Assembly (NCBI GenBank): GCA_029891385.1
Contig: CM057224.1
Span: forward strand, 35,469,005 to 35,533,004
Direction: 5' to 3'
DNA: 64,000 nt
Origin: Erythroxylum novogranatense
Lineage: Eukaryota > Streptophyta > Magnoliopsida > Malpighiales > Erythroxylaceae
How positions within the stretch are numbered: the first letter of the stretch is position 1; each line of letters starts with the position of its first letter. Under the pieces are notes generated by a model that saw only the letters and a list, made by a program, of their open reading frames with translations, searched no databases and was not told the DNA's origin. This document shows, piece by piece, positions 46,201 to 59,398 of this stretch. The position numbers were made by a program, and so were the translations under genes.

Positions 46201-49200
46201 GACATTTTTGTTAATTTGGTACACCATATATTCCAAAATAATAGGAGCATCACATCTAATGAAAATCTAACAGAGTGACTCCCTTTGTGACAAATTGTTC
46301 CAATTTGTAAAAGTTAGGGAGTGAATTCAATACCATAGATAACAATATTAGCTAACTTAGATATTTCGTAAAACAATAGGGATAAATTGGTCCTTTACTT
46401 TTTTCTTCTGAAAGGATTATTTGCATTCCACTGGTTTTACACCCTTTAGTAAAGTTACAAGTTTTCATGTCTTATTTTTGTATATAGATTGCATCTCCTC
46501 ATTTATAACAACTAACTATTTTGATGCTTCTTTATTATCCACTGCCTCTATAGAAGTACTTGGTTCATTACCATATATATTATTAGCTACAGTTAAGATA
46601 TAAGCCACATGATTAGTTTCATCAACATCTATACAAGTTAAATACCTAGCAGGTTTCCTGATTTCTCTTCTTATCCTCCTTACCACTATACTTTGTACAA
46701 ATTATTCCTCCTACACATCTATGGACTAATTTACCGTTGTCCTACTTAAAGTTCCAATTTTAAACTTCACCTTTTGGTCAACATCATGATTCTTTTTATT
46801 AGTAAGATTACCAAACTCCTCTCTGTGGTAAAGCATAGCAAGTCCATCAAAAGTAATATTTATACTAATAACAAAGTTGATACTTGCATCCTTTTTAATA
46901 CACCATAATTTATATCTTTAAACTACAATGACATATGTTAGAAATATGCACTTCATTGTCACAGGCTCCAGTTTATCATCATTAACATGAGCATAAGAGG
47001 GGCAACCAAATATTGTTAGGCCAAAATAATCATAGGAAGTATTGTGCCGTATACTTTAAGGAGTCTTAAAATATATTCCAATTATTAGAGATCTATTCAC
47101 TAGAAAAGCAGTAATGTCAACTGTCTTAGCTCAAAATTGTTTCATATGTATTAAGTATGTTGTGTGAGTGTTTAGTTCCTTTATTTTGCAGCTCCATTTT
47201 CTTGTGATATATGACCTATAATGCATTTTTTTCATTGTACCTTTCAAATGACTTACTATAGAATTCAAATTTATTATCTATTTTGAACGTCTTGACATAT
47301 CTTTTAGTATTTTTTAACCATTGTCTTCCACTCTTTAAACTTTTTAAAAACTTCATCTGTCAATTTCAAATACCCATATTTTTGTTGAGTAATCATCAAT
47401 GAATATGATAAAATAACTGAAATCTTTCATGGGATTAAACTGGAATTAGATATTATAAATCTAAGTAAACATAATCAAGGATACTACTGGAAGTATGCTT
47501 ACTAGAATCGAATTTGACCCTACATTATTGTTAAGAACACAAGACTCGTAAAAATCCATCTTCTCAATCACAGCTTCATTTGATAATTCTTAATTACTCA
47601 ATATCTCAAGTCTTCGCTTACTTATGTGATCCAATCTATAATGTCATGACTTTGTACTATTATCATTTTATATCGATGCTTAAAACATAACCACCAATCT
47701 TAATATTCTTTTTTCTATTAACAGATAAGTGTCATGTTGCATTTTTATCATAATCAACATATCCTTCACTACCTTAACTTGGCCATCACCATATTAAACT
47801 TATACCCATAACTATCAAGAGTACTCACAAGATATTATTTTGAAGTTTAAGAACATACATACATCTAATGTTCTAACAATCTTATTATTTATTTGGATCT
47901 GCACTAAATTATTGGTTTTGATAGCATACTCTCCATCATCACCCAATCTAATAACATCATTTCATTCTTTAAAAGAATAAAAACAATCCTTATTAAAGGC
48001 CATATAATAAGATGCACTAGTGTCTATCACATACCAATTTGCAAATCGTATTTGCTAACCATCAAAACATCATTGCCTCTTCCATACTATTTACTGAAAC
48101 TCTCTTTGCCTTCAACAATGCTTGTTGTTCCATCTGTTTGATTGCTTTCGTTTCCCTTCTTCTAATGTGAATAATCCCTCCTAAAGTACCAATTCTCTTT
48201 ATACTTAAAGCATCGAACAACTTTAGTTTTTGATATAGATTGTAACTTGCTACTGTTTCTAATTGCATATGTGTTATCTAACATGCTCAAATATTGCTTT
48301 TGATATAAACAATTTAAGTAATATCTACTGATAGTTACTTTTAAGTCATTTTTGCGATTAAGTAGCAATTGTTTCATCAAACACTAGATTTAGCAAACCA
48401 ATGCAAATAGGCTCAAGCCTAACCCGAGGCTTAATTAACTCGAAGTTAATAGGTGGAGCCAAGTTTGACTGAGCCTTGGGTCGAGCTTGGGATTATGTTG
48501 CCCAGGCTTAGACCATCTTGAGTCCCAATAGTTATAAAAATGATGTTGTTTTCTATTTTTAATTTAAATAATAATAATAGGTTAGGTTGGGCTGAGTTAG
48601 GCTTTTGGTTGTCTAAGTACGGTTGGGCTATCAACCACCTTTCTCATGACCTCATCTCCTAAACTCAATAATGTTGTGCTATGTACCTTTGATAACATCT
48701 CTTCCTTCTCTGACGCCTTCAAATTCTTTAGTAGTCTTTCTTCTCCTTCTATCATTGCAGCACATCCTTGCAGAATAAAAATCACCCTCATCTTTACCTT
48801 TCATAAAGTGAAATCATTCCATTGAATTTCTCAATATCTAATTTATGGACAAACATCTTGATAGTAAAATCTTAACTTTGATACTAATTGTAGAACAAAT
48901 GAAAGTAATATAAGAAGGAAATAAATGAAGCAAAAACACACAGTTTATGTGATTTGACCAATATTTGACCTACTTCTATTTGAAAGGAGATAAATTTCTT
49001 TTATTAATGTGAAAAAGCTAACACAAGGAGAAGTATGATAATAACCACTGCTTATACAACCCCTATCAAGGTATTTATAAACTAGGGTTACAGATAAGAA
49101 GTCTAAGTATAATAAAACTTTAATTCCATATAAGCTTAAAGTTAGAAAATTTCTATTTTTTACATATGTCTAATCTCAATCAAATTTTTGTAGATATCTG

Positions 49201-49240
49201 AAATTACTAAAATTTTATTTTCACCAAAATTCAAGACATA
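43219..49240 (-). mobile_element. Decayed Ty1/copia retrotransposon
   Basis: Two similar segments of about 350-390 bp, 43,219-43,606 and roughly 48,890-49,240, act as LTRs. Both contain AATAAATGAAGCAAA, ATTTGACC/TATGTGACCTA and TCTAAGTATAATAAAACTTTA-like blocks. Between them, on the minus strand, copia words appear in colinear order: gag fragments (48,600-48,800), a zinc-knuckle remnant (about 48,140-48,210), protease with VIDTSAS (48,011-48,036), a pre-integrase region, and integrase remnants near 47,300-47,420. RT/RNase H-like text follows toward 43,620. Stops and frameshifts are dense, so it is a long-dead copy. A primer-site remnant (TAGTATCAAAG on the minus strand) borders the right LTR near 48,880. 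Confidence 0.8.
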
Positions 49241-51490
49241 TATCATAATGTTAAGTATCTTGTAAACTAAAGAAATGCAACTATAAAAAATGAGAGACAA
49301 TAATCTTTTAGAGGACTAAAACCTTGTTTAAAAGGCCTCACTTATAGGACATTATGATGATTTTGCAACTAATAATTTTTAAGTGTTTGATTATTGAATG
49401 ATAAGGTAGTTTGCTCATGGACTTGATTTTGTTGTAGAAAATATAATTAGAAAGAATGGTTGTGCTATTTTTTCAAGGCTCATTTATAAGATATAAAACT
49501 ACTAACAATTAAGGGACTAATAGAAGATAAAAAAGTTGATAGCAATTGTGAATCTCTTTAGTTTGACAATGGCTGGGATAACACTCCCAGGCTCCATAAT
49601 TAAATTTTGTTGGAGAATGAGGAACGAATCATTAATAGAGATATAAATTATGATAATATTCTTGTAATAGAGGAGTTTAACATAAGCATATTTCAAGTTG
49701 TAACTGAAAACCTCAATTAAGAAAATAGAAATAATTGCTTAACAGCTTCCCAATTAGTGGATTTACCACAATGTCTCAAATTTTGATGGAACATTTAGGT
49801 ACACTTCAAAATTTTAACTTCAAGTCATTATATAGCTCATATCCTAGAGCTATACTAGTGAATCTTATAATAAGACGTCAAGGTATGGATCACCTATAAC
49901 AAAATGTCGTCATATGGGTAACTTTTTCACAAATTCAATCTATCATTATATATAGATAATCATAAACCAATTTGTCTTATCTTTTTCTTTATCATTTTCA
50001 GGCTAAGACCTTGTCTGTTAAAAACAATATTAAAGAGCCAATCCATCTTTCTCTTAGCGAGTCTACTTCTTTTGCTTGGAAAGTTTTGAACATTCTGTGT
50101 TTTGAAGTTCTTCTAAACTCTTAGTCCGTTATTTGATGGTGTATTCCAAAAAGTTAAAGGGAGCTTAGGGATAAAAAATCCTATTCAAAATAATTGTATC
50201 GATATGCTCCCATCAAACACGTCAACTATTAAGAGGTAGTTACTACAAAATTATGAATTTATTTACCCACTAAATTAGAGAACGTTGAACCTTATGGGTT
50301 GTTAAAACTATCCAGAAAATAAGAAATATCTCACATTTCCAACTATAAACACAAAAAAGCAGTTTCTCAGCCTATTTAAAAATCAATATAATATTATATC
50401 ACAACAAATAGGGCTCAAAGCATGTTTACATTGTGAAATTTTTGTACAAGTGCCATCTAACCAAATTGTACTTTAATGACACTCTAATGAGTAATGTCTC
50501 ACCTCCTTATAATACGACGTTAGTATATCATAAAATAATTTTATCCTAGCTTATGCAATTGCATGCACATGCACAGAAAATTTATTGTAAGAGGATATCA
50601 CTAGGAATTTATAAGGATTTTATGACTTGTTCAAGCAGTTGAATAGATTTTTCATCAATCTATGAATAGCAAAACATTTACTTTTTCACATTATCTTCTT
50701 TTATATAAGTTCATGATAAATCTTAGGCCTAAAGTTAAGATTCATGTTTCTAACACGTAACGTCAGAGCAGTTTCATGATTATTGTATGAATTTGAACAG
50801 AGATTTTTAAGGTTCTCTATAAAGAAATAGAAGAAATTCGTCCATTTTTGCTTATATAAACTGCATATTTGTTGTTTGGATTGACTTTGGATGAGCTTTG
50901 CATAAAACAAGGGTAGTAACAAACTTTGCGGTGATTTTTGATGAAAAGTAACCAGAATCTGGTGGGAACTCGCAAAAAAAATTGCCAAAAATTACCTATC
51001 TCTGATGGTCGTAAATAACATGTAGGCAGGAGCTTGTTGGACGTGCTGGATAGCTGGCATGGGTTGCTTGCCTATATTGGACATATGTCCCGTGCATGTG
51101 TCTAAGGCGTTTGCGCATCTAGTGTGTGATTTTCATATCTTATATGATGCATTTATTATTCAATATTGCATGAGTATCACTCTGATTAAGCTTTTTTTAT
51201 GATGAGTCCTTAAATAAAGTTTGTTAATAATGTTTTTAACAAAGATATGTGCCAGTGAGATTGCACATTTATAAATGGTAAGTAGTCACATATTTTATGC
51301 CTATACAGATGAATGTGAGGGTAACATACAAGTGTATCCTTTTGACTATGGAATAGTTTAGGTACTAATGAGAATTTAGTCACCATAATAGTCTTTCAAG
51401 TTAATATTTGGATTATTTTTCTTGCAGTTGGTGGTTGTCTCTAATCTCATGTTGTGCTATTTTACTTATAGATGTTGGCCTTAAAAGAGA
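49241..51490. other. Region without recognisable genes
   Basis: No domain, LTR border or RNA gene could be supported. The right end (about 51,200-51,490) may be part of the 5' LTR or leader of the plus-strand copia element that continues after 59,126. A 95-codon minus ORF at 50,701-50,988 has no recognisable features. Confidence 0.4.
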
Positions 51491-51495
51491 TTTTG

Positions 51496-53639
51496 TGTAG
51501 CATCTCACTCCCACAAGACCCGAACTCGATATCGATGGTGATATCTGAACCCGTGTCTCACGAGGATGGTATGCTAGCGCAGTAAAAACAGTTCAATTAT
51601 CCAGTAAAACAATTTTTTTCTTTTGAAAACAATTGAGTGCGCGTAAATCAATAAACTATTTAAGCCCGCAATACGAAGACATTTTAATCACAATACAATT
51701 TCAGTCATAAAACTTTCAATGATCACGTTTCAAATACGACAATTTTCAATGTACAATACAACAGTAATCAATTGGGCCATTTTTCAATAACAGTACAAAT
51801 CTTGCGGAATTACAAATTTACATAAAAATCGAACTAACTCAAATGCAGATGTGAACTGATCCCGTTATCAAACTCTGACTCGCTTACAGTAATCATACTC
51901 CCGTTTCACTAACGGGGTACTCTTCAATTCCTGAAAAATAATTGCAATGTTGGGTGAGTTTGCGAACTCAATGAGAAACCATCATCGATGGTTCACCCAA
52001 CTCATGCATATACACACAATCATAGAATATCATATATTACGCGTTCAGAAATCACATGCATTCCATTTTCACAATCATAAGGCATTTAGCTTTTCACACA
52101 ATTCATATTCAATCATTCCTATCCAATATACACATGTGACTCTTCTCATTTTGTTACAGTGTTGTGACCGAGCGCATATCAGTGATCAGTATTCAGTAGA
52201 TGCGTCTTAGGAAGTAGGAGAGCCCTCTAGGTATGCACTACTTTCCAGGCGTCAGTAGGGATAGGAGAGCCCTCTGGGTATGCACTAATCCCTTTCTAAT
52301 TGTAAGACCCCACACCCCACCCGTAGGTGTTTGCAGGTTTTACTGAGGCGTGTGTTTGCAGGTTTTACCGCGGCATCCTCAATTATTCATTGGCGTCTCG
52401 GGTCACCAACTATCGTTATCTGAGCATTCCATTTTGCATGAATGCATATGTCCCAATTTACAATTTCAGTCAGTGAGATTCAGTATTCAATTCTCATTTC
52501 TTCGGACCTTCGGTCCGGTATTTTATTCATATACATTACGATTCATTTCACTGATGCATTCATAACCATTTTCACACAATAACACTTCAGTATCACATTT
52601 CTAATATTTCGGACACCCATGGTCCAAAATCAATCCAAATCAAACACATATATCCATCCGTTTTCTCCACATGACATCGGTGCATAGAATTTAAACATAT
52701 ATAGGTTGAGAAACCAACTAGGTTACTCACCTGCACTTCCGAGCTACAGCCTGAAAGTCCCAGCATATCCGTGGAATTGTTCCATCGGTGCCTTTGATTC
52801 AAGCTTTAAACCTTCGAAAATTTTCCAAGAAATTCCAAATCCCAAGCTAACCTCACCCACGACAATCTCCATTTCTCCATCAAATAACATCATCTTCCAA
52901 TTCCAAAGCTCAAGTTAGGTTGAAGACGATGATTGGAGCAATTTAAAGAGAGAAAATTGAAACAACAAACAAGAACGATGGATCACGAAGGAGAAGAGAA
53001 GAAGAAATGGGATTTTCTTTCACAAACAAAGAGGATCGGTCGAAGGAGGCAAATTCAAAGGGTAAGGGCTTATATATAAGACATTTTAAAGCTAAGGGCA
53101 TGTTTGGCTAATCATCTGCCACATGCCCAATTCTTAAGGTCTAACAATCCAATTCTTATTCTATTTTTCTCCCAATTTCGCAATGGTTTGCAACCAAAAT
53201 TCCTGAAATCATAACTCCAATTATTTCATGCCAATTGTCAATCAATTTCGGAACCAGAATCCAAGTAATCAATCACTAAGCCAATTTTCTGGTTCGGACA
53301 TAATACCCTAAAAATTCTGGAAAAATTCATATAAATCCTCAAAAATATAAAACACATGATCCTACACTCAAATTTCATTTTTCAAACCTCTAGCATTCGA
53401 TTTTCCACTCCACTTCACTAATCAAATCATAATCTATACAATTATTACCCAATTTCCAATTCACACAATTTTATCGGGAATATGTCATACATGTATGTAC
53501 CTACATATGCTTGTGCCAAATAACTCAGCCCTCTACAAGTAGAGGCCAAACGAATGTCTACATTTCTACTATGCAATGCAATAACCTAGCCTGTCCCAAT
53601 TTACCGATTTACCCTTCCCATCGGGGACGGGATGTTACA
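51496..53639 (-). repeat. LARD 3' LTR
   Basis: It starts TGTAGCATCTCACTCCC and ends GGGATGTTACA on the plus strand, and is inverted relative to the element's own direction. It contains a TATATATAAG box (53071-53080, TATA on the minus strand), a CGGACCTTCGGTCCG hairpin (52503-52517) and short internal duplications (AGGAGAGCCCTCT twice; TGTTTGCAGGTTTTAC twice). Confidence 0.94.
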
Positions 53640-53640
53640 A

Positions 53641-53652
53641 TTCTCCCCTCCT
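53641..53652 (-). other. LARD polypurine tract
   Basis: On the minus strand AGGAGGGGAGAA lies directly before the 3' LTR. It is preceded by GAGGACGAAATTTTTGTT, matching the chromovirus gag-pol terminus seen at 37,032-37,048. Confidence 0.8.
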
Positions 53653-56600
53653 AACAAAAATTTCGTCCTCAAAATTTCATAAATAACTGATCAGGAAGGC
53701 AGGAGAAATTGTTCCGATCACTAATGTACTGCTTCCCATTTATTTCATTATATGACCAATTCTACCAAATAACTGCAATTAATACGATCAATCACCTCTT
53801 TGTCCTTTTCTCAAACTCTACACTGTCTTAATTATTTCCTCAAGGTTACTCGCAATTCGTCACTTTCAGTATCAATAACACTTATGTCGTATCACAACAA
53901 TGTTTCCAAACTCTGTTCACAGAACACGTTATGAAACCGATTCATCCTTTAAGTTCTAACTGACTTACCAATGCATAGTTCTATTCACATCACAGTCTCA
54001 TAGAGGTCACATTAAAACGAATTTAGTTCTTCCCAATTTTACCTTTGTCTCCATTTATGCATTTTGGCCGAGGCGATACACTTCAAAAAGTTTCCTTAAT
54101 CGCTTACCAGATTGCACCACTTTAGTGTTAAAACACTAATCTCATAAAATTTCAATAACCTCTAACATAATCAATTTGACTCATTATCCGGAACTTGGGT
54201 TATTTAATCTCTATTACACATTCATTTCACTTATCAACAGTAATTTAAATCAATCAGGGCCTTCAATTTATTTTTAGGTCCTGTTCACTTTACTATAGGG
54301 GTGAACAACTTCTTACACACTATTCGAATGGTGCTACAAATAACAATTGTTATCCCCTCAATCAATCTGAACTGAACATCCATTTCATATCCCCAAAGAA
54401 CTTTCAAAATATCAGTTCCACATCACCTCCAGCAGATAAGTCTATTTAATAATTACACATATTCTTATTTTGATTTCACATTCTAACCCTTCAATTATTC
54501 CATTTAAAGCACTCTTACTAAAACTTAAAACTTAACTCGTTCCTTGCGTTTTACTCTAACAGTTTCTTCGGTGGGTATTACCCATATTTCTTAATCCAGT
54601 CTAAAATACCATTTTCTCAAAAGTTGCATTCATTTACAATTTCTCGATAAGGTCTGCGTTTTCTAAATCCTCAATCCTGTTTTGCCAATCCTTTTTTTTT
54701 ACACACACACATCTGATTTAGAATTCCAATTGCCAATAATACTTCCTTTTTGTCCCATACTAGCTCAACAGTTTGCCCTCAGTATCACTAGCTAAATTCT
54801 GGAATACTCAAACATATAATTCTTTTCAAATTCTCTAACTACCCCAATCGCATAATCCTTTTCAATACTTTCAAATTCACTAATATCTCAATCATTATCG
54901 CTTTGCATATTCCTGGATACACCCAAACATGTTTCTATATGAAAAGAGTCTCAAAATTTCAAAACAATATCTAGCACAATATATTTCAATCATCACTCAG
55001 AATATAGCCCATGAGACTATACTTATCTCTAGGTACATAAAACCACTTTACACTGTCTCTACGGACTGCATCATAACCTTTACTGGGACACTTCGGTAAT
55101 TACCGCAAAATCTCCAAAGATCTCTTTTTTAATTATCAGTCATACTATTCACACGTTTTTCCTCAAACATTTTTCAAAGCCCAAGCCAGAAAATCTTTGA
55201 CAATTTCTGGACGTATCCAGAATACCGCTAGTTCTAAATAACTCCAATTCTCGAATACAATATACCTTGCAATTTCACATTATCTCAAAACCTCTATCGT
55301 CATTAAGTCTCCCAAAAGAGCCATGCCCGAATACTAATTCCTCCACAATTTTTTTTATTATCAAATCCAGATTCGTTTATACCAACTATTCTTCTTCGCT
55401 CTCCAAATGCATTTGATATATCATTAATGATCCTAGGCACTTTCCAATCTAAATACAATTGAAACACTTTATTCTTTGGTAGCATAATAAACTCCTTATA
55501 CTCTTGATCAATTCGTATAATTCTCTTTCACATAACATATTCTGACATATGTTCCTTTACACTAGTTTCTCCTCAAATGCACAACTAATGTCTCTTTACC
55601 GTTCAATACTCCTATTATAAAATCTAACAAGAGATTCTATCTTTTACACTGGAGTCTCCAATAGGACCCAGACTTCCAATAATGACTTTTCGTTCATTTC
55701 CAATTTGTCTCCAATTTGTCCTTTCATTATTAAAATTTTCAATTGACTCATCTGATCAACTTAATCTAAAATCAGGAAAACTCTTCTTTACAAGAAGATT
55801 TCTTACTACTTTCATCAATAACACTCACGGAATTCCAAATCATCAACAGTCGTCACATTTCTTACCAGTCTAACTCAATACCTTAGGAAATCAATTTTAA
55901 CTATAACTCATAATATCTCATAGAGATCGATTATACCTCAACTCATATAATCAGGACATCCTCTTAACAAAAATTCAGTAAAATAAATGTCATCAAAATC
56001 ATTACATCGCATCGAGAGACAGATGTAGGACAACTCACCAATTAATCATTTACGCTAAGGATGCCTTAAGCTCATTCCCCTATCCTCGATCATGAGGATT
56101 TTATCATGATTATACCCTATTTACAATTTCAATTCATTCCCAATTAATCACTATAAGCACTTTCACTCCTTATTCTATCTCATAAAGAACTTTAAACTAT
56201 AAGAACTAGTACTGGCAATTCTCTACTAGCTCACCGAGTAATGCCGATATCATCTCCGCACATATGATACAATTAAGTTTAGTATGTTCACTTACCATGG
56301 CGTTCCCATTTTCAAATGTGTATTCTCATATGCGAAACAATTGAGCCTTAACATCTATTTCATCCATTGTTATCACTGTGTTACATTTCAATCTTTTCAT
56401 TATTCTATCATATCCATATATGATCACACCCAAATCACTATCATAGATGTACAATCATTTTTGACTTTCCAATATCATGCTCTGATTCTAGGTCATAAAC
56501 TTTTATTCATAAACTCTCATCCCTATAATCAAACCCAATTGTAACATTTTATTTTCATCCACTTATACACTTGAAATCTTGTCATTTCTCTCATAACTCT

Positions 56601-56961
56601 AATTTCCTCTATCAGTCCAGAATGATATATTCATATCTATTTCACATTCAAGGATATACCCCCGGTATAACCTGAATATCGCATTCCATAATGTATCCAC
56701 TAATACCAATACACTCAATCTTCATTTGTCAAATCGAATCATATACCTTTTTCCGAGTCCATGGTATCCACAACTGGCATTTATCCCATTCTGATATATC
56801 ATCAATTTCCCACTAATTCTAATGACTGAAACAATTGGTACAGGCTCCTACATGTGACTCATATACTAGACTGAGGATCAGTCGTCACTGTCTGTCGTGA
56901 CATGACTTAAATGCATGTACTTGACCCATGTGTCAGAATGCCCATGTAAGATTGTACTTCT
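53653..56961 (-). other. LARD interior, non-coding
   Basis: About 3.3 kb, AT-rich on the plus strand with pyrimidine bias. Six-frame reading gives only short ORFs, and none shows gag, protease, RT or integrase motifs. A small A/C microsatellite is at about 54,699-54,710. Confidence 0.75.
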
Positions 56962-56975
56962 GGGATCTGATACCA
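56962..56975 (-). other. LARD primer-binding site
   Basis: TGGTATCAGATCCC on the minus strand, four bases inside the 5' LTR. It matches the tRNA-iMet primer site except near its 3' end, where the usual form continues GAGC. Confidence 0.82.
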
Positions 56976-56979
56976 CAAA

Positions 56980-59121
56980 TGTAGCATCTCACTCCCGCAA
57001 GACCCGAACCTGATATCGATGGTGATATCCGAACTCGTGTCTCACGAGGGTGGTATGCTAGCGCGGTAAAAATAGTTCAATTATCCAGTAAAACATTTTT
57101 TTTCTTTTGAAAACAATTGAGTGCGCGTAAATCAATAAACTATTTAGGCCCGCAATACGAAGACATTTTAATCACAATACAATTTCAGTCATAAAACTTT
57201 CAATGATCACGTTTCAAATACGACAATTTTCAATGTACAATACAGCAGTAATCAATTGGGCCCTTTTTCAATAACAGTACAAATCTTGCGGAATTACAAA
57301 TTTACATAAAAATCGAACTGACTCAAATGCAGATGTGAACTGATCCCGTTATCAAACTCTGACTCGCTTACAGTAATCATACTCCCGTTTCACTAATGAG
57401 GTACTCTTCAATTCCTGAAATAATTGCAATGTTGGGTGAGTTTGTGAATTCAATGAGAAACCATCATCGATGGTTCACCCAACTCATGCATATACATACA
57501 ATCATAGAATATCATATATTACGCGTTCAGAAATCACATGCATTCCATTTTCACAATCATAAGGCATTTAGCTTTTCACACAATTCATATTCAATCATTC
57601 CTATCCAATATACACATGTGACTCTTCTCATTTTGTTACGGTGTTGTGACCGAGCGCATATCAGTGATCAGTATTCAGTAGATGCATCTTAGGAAGTAGG
57701 AGAGCCCTCTGGGTATGCACTACTTTCCACGCGTCAGTAGGGATAGGAGAGCCCTCTGGGTATGCACTAATCTCTTTCTAATTGTAGGACCTCACACCCC
57801 ACCCGTAGGTATTTGCAGGTTTTACTGCGGCGTGTATTTGCGAGTTTTACCGCGGCATCCTCAATTATTCAGTGGCGTCTCGGGTCACCAACTATCGTTA
57901 TCTGAGCATGCCATTTTGCATGAATGCATATGTCCCAATTTACAATTTCAGTCAGTGAGATTCAGTATTCAATTCTCATTTCTTCGGACCTTCGGTCCGG
58001 TATTTTAGTCATATACATTACGATTCATTTCACTGATGCATTCATAACCATTTTCACACAATAACACTTCAGTATCACATTTCCAATATTTCGGACACCC
58101 ATGGTCCAAAATCAATCCAAATCAAACAAATATATCCATCCGTTTTCTCCACATGGCATCAGTGCATAAAATTTAAACACATATAGGTTGAGAAACCAAC
58201 TAGATTACTCACCTGCACTTCCGAACTACAGCGTGGAAGTCCCAGCATATCCGTGGAATTGTTCCATCGGTGCCTTTTATTCAAGCTTTAAACCTTCGAA
58301 AATTTCCCAAGAAATTCCAAATCTCAAGCTAACCTCACCCACGGCAATCTCCATTTCTCCATCAAATAACATCATCTTCCAATTCCAAAGCTCAAGTTAG
58401 GTTGAAGACGATGATTGGAGCAATTTAAAGAGAGAAAATTGAAACAACAAACAAGAACGATGGATCACGAAGGAGAAGAGAAGAAGAAATGGGATTTTCT
58501 TTCACAAACAAAGAGGATCGACTGAAGGAGGCAAATTCAAAGGGTAAGGGCTTATATATAAGACATTTTAAAGCTAAGGACATGTTTGGCTAATCATCTG
58601 CCACATGCCCAATTCTTAAGGTCTAACAATCCAATTCTTATTCTATTTTTCTCCCAATTTCGCAATGGTTTGCAACCAAAATTCCTGAAATCATAACTCC
58701 AATTATTTCATGCCAATTGTCAATCAATTTCGGAACCGAAATCTAAGTAATCAATAACTAAGCCAATTTTTCGGTCCGGACATAATACCCTGAAAATTCT
58801 GGAAAAATTCCTATAAATCCTCAAAAATATAAAACACATGATCCTACACTCAAATTTTATTTTTCAAACCTCTAGCATTCGATTTTCCACTCCACTTCAC
58901 TAATCAAATCATAATCTATACAATTATTATCCAATTTCCAATTCACACAATTTTATCGGGAATATGTCATACATGTATGTACCTACATATGCTTGTGCCA
59001 AATAACTCAGCCCTCTACAAGTAGAGGCCAAATGAATGTCTACATTTGGACTATGCAATGCAATAACCTAGCCTGTCCCAATTTATCGATTTACCCTTCC
59101 CATCGGGGACGAGATGTTACA
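56980..59121 (-). repeat. LARD 5' LTR
   Basis: A 2,142-bp copy of the LTR at 51,496, collinear over its whole length with scattered substitutions, including the same hairpin (57985-57999) and duplicated motifs. Confidence 0.94.
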
Positions 59122-59126
59122 TTTTG

Positions 59127-59398
59127 AGATGTGTATAAAGGCATTTGGTGGAGGATAATCATTACTTAAGTGATCTATTCCTCCATATGTGGTAGAATCA
59201 TAAAGATTGATGGTGTGTCCTCTAATTTTTTTTATATGGAGGTCTTATCTGCATGTAGTATATATTCAACGTAAAGGTCTTTTATGATATGTGCGATAAA
59301 ATGCTCAGTACAAACATTGTTTTATGACTTTGAGTACAATTGTAGTCCTACATTTATGTTGATGATTTACATTATCAATGTTGTAGTTGCATTTTTTT
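59127..59398 (+). other. Probable leader or 5' LTR part of the plus-strand copia element
   Basis: Non-coding DNA between the LARD insertion and the first gag words. The stretch GTGTCCTCTAA and CCATATGTGGT resembles leader/LTR text of dicot copia elements as I remember it. No primer site was found with confidence. Confidence 0.35.

Larger units (their letters stand above)
51496..59121 (-). mobile_element. LARD-like non-autonomous Ty3/gypsy retrotransposon, structurally intact
   Basis: Two near-equal LTRs (51496-53639, 2,144 bp; 56980-59121, 2,142 bp) flank a 3,340-bp interior. A perfect 5-bp target duplication TTTTG lies outside both ends (51491-51495 and 59122-59126). On the minus strand the order is 5' LTR (56980-59121), tRNA-Met-like PBS, interior, polypurine tract, 3' LTR. 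The interior has no protein domain in any frame, only short ORFs. Long LTRs, conserved ends and a non-coding core define a large retrotransposon derivative, moved by another element's proteins. LTR differences are mostly single transitions, so the insertion is probably younger than its neighbours. Confidence 0.93.

Noticed and set aside
51947..52918. Several plus-strand ORFs repeated almost identically at 57,396-58,400
   Set aside because: They recur only because both copies lie in the paired LARD LTRs; frames are not preserved as coding units and show no domain.
53653..56961. Possible hidden gag-pol in the LARD interior
   Set aside because: Reading both strands gave no protease, RT, RNase H or integrase motif; only short ORFs without family words.
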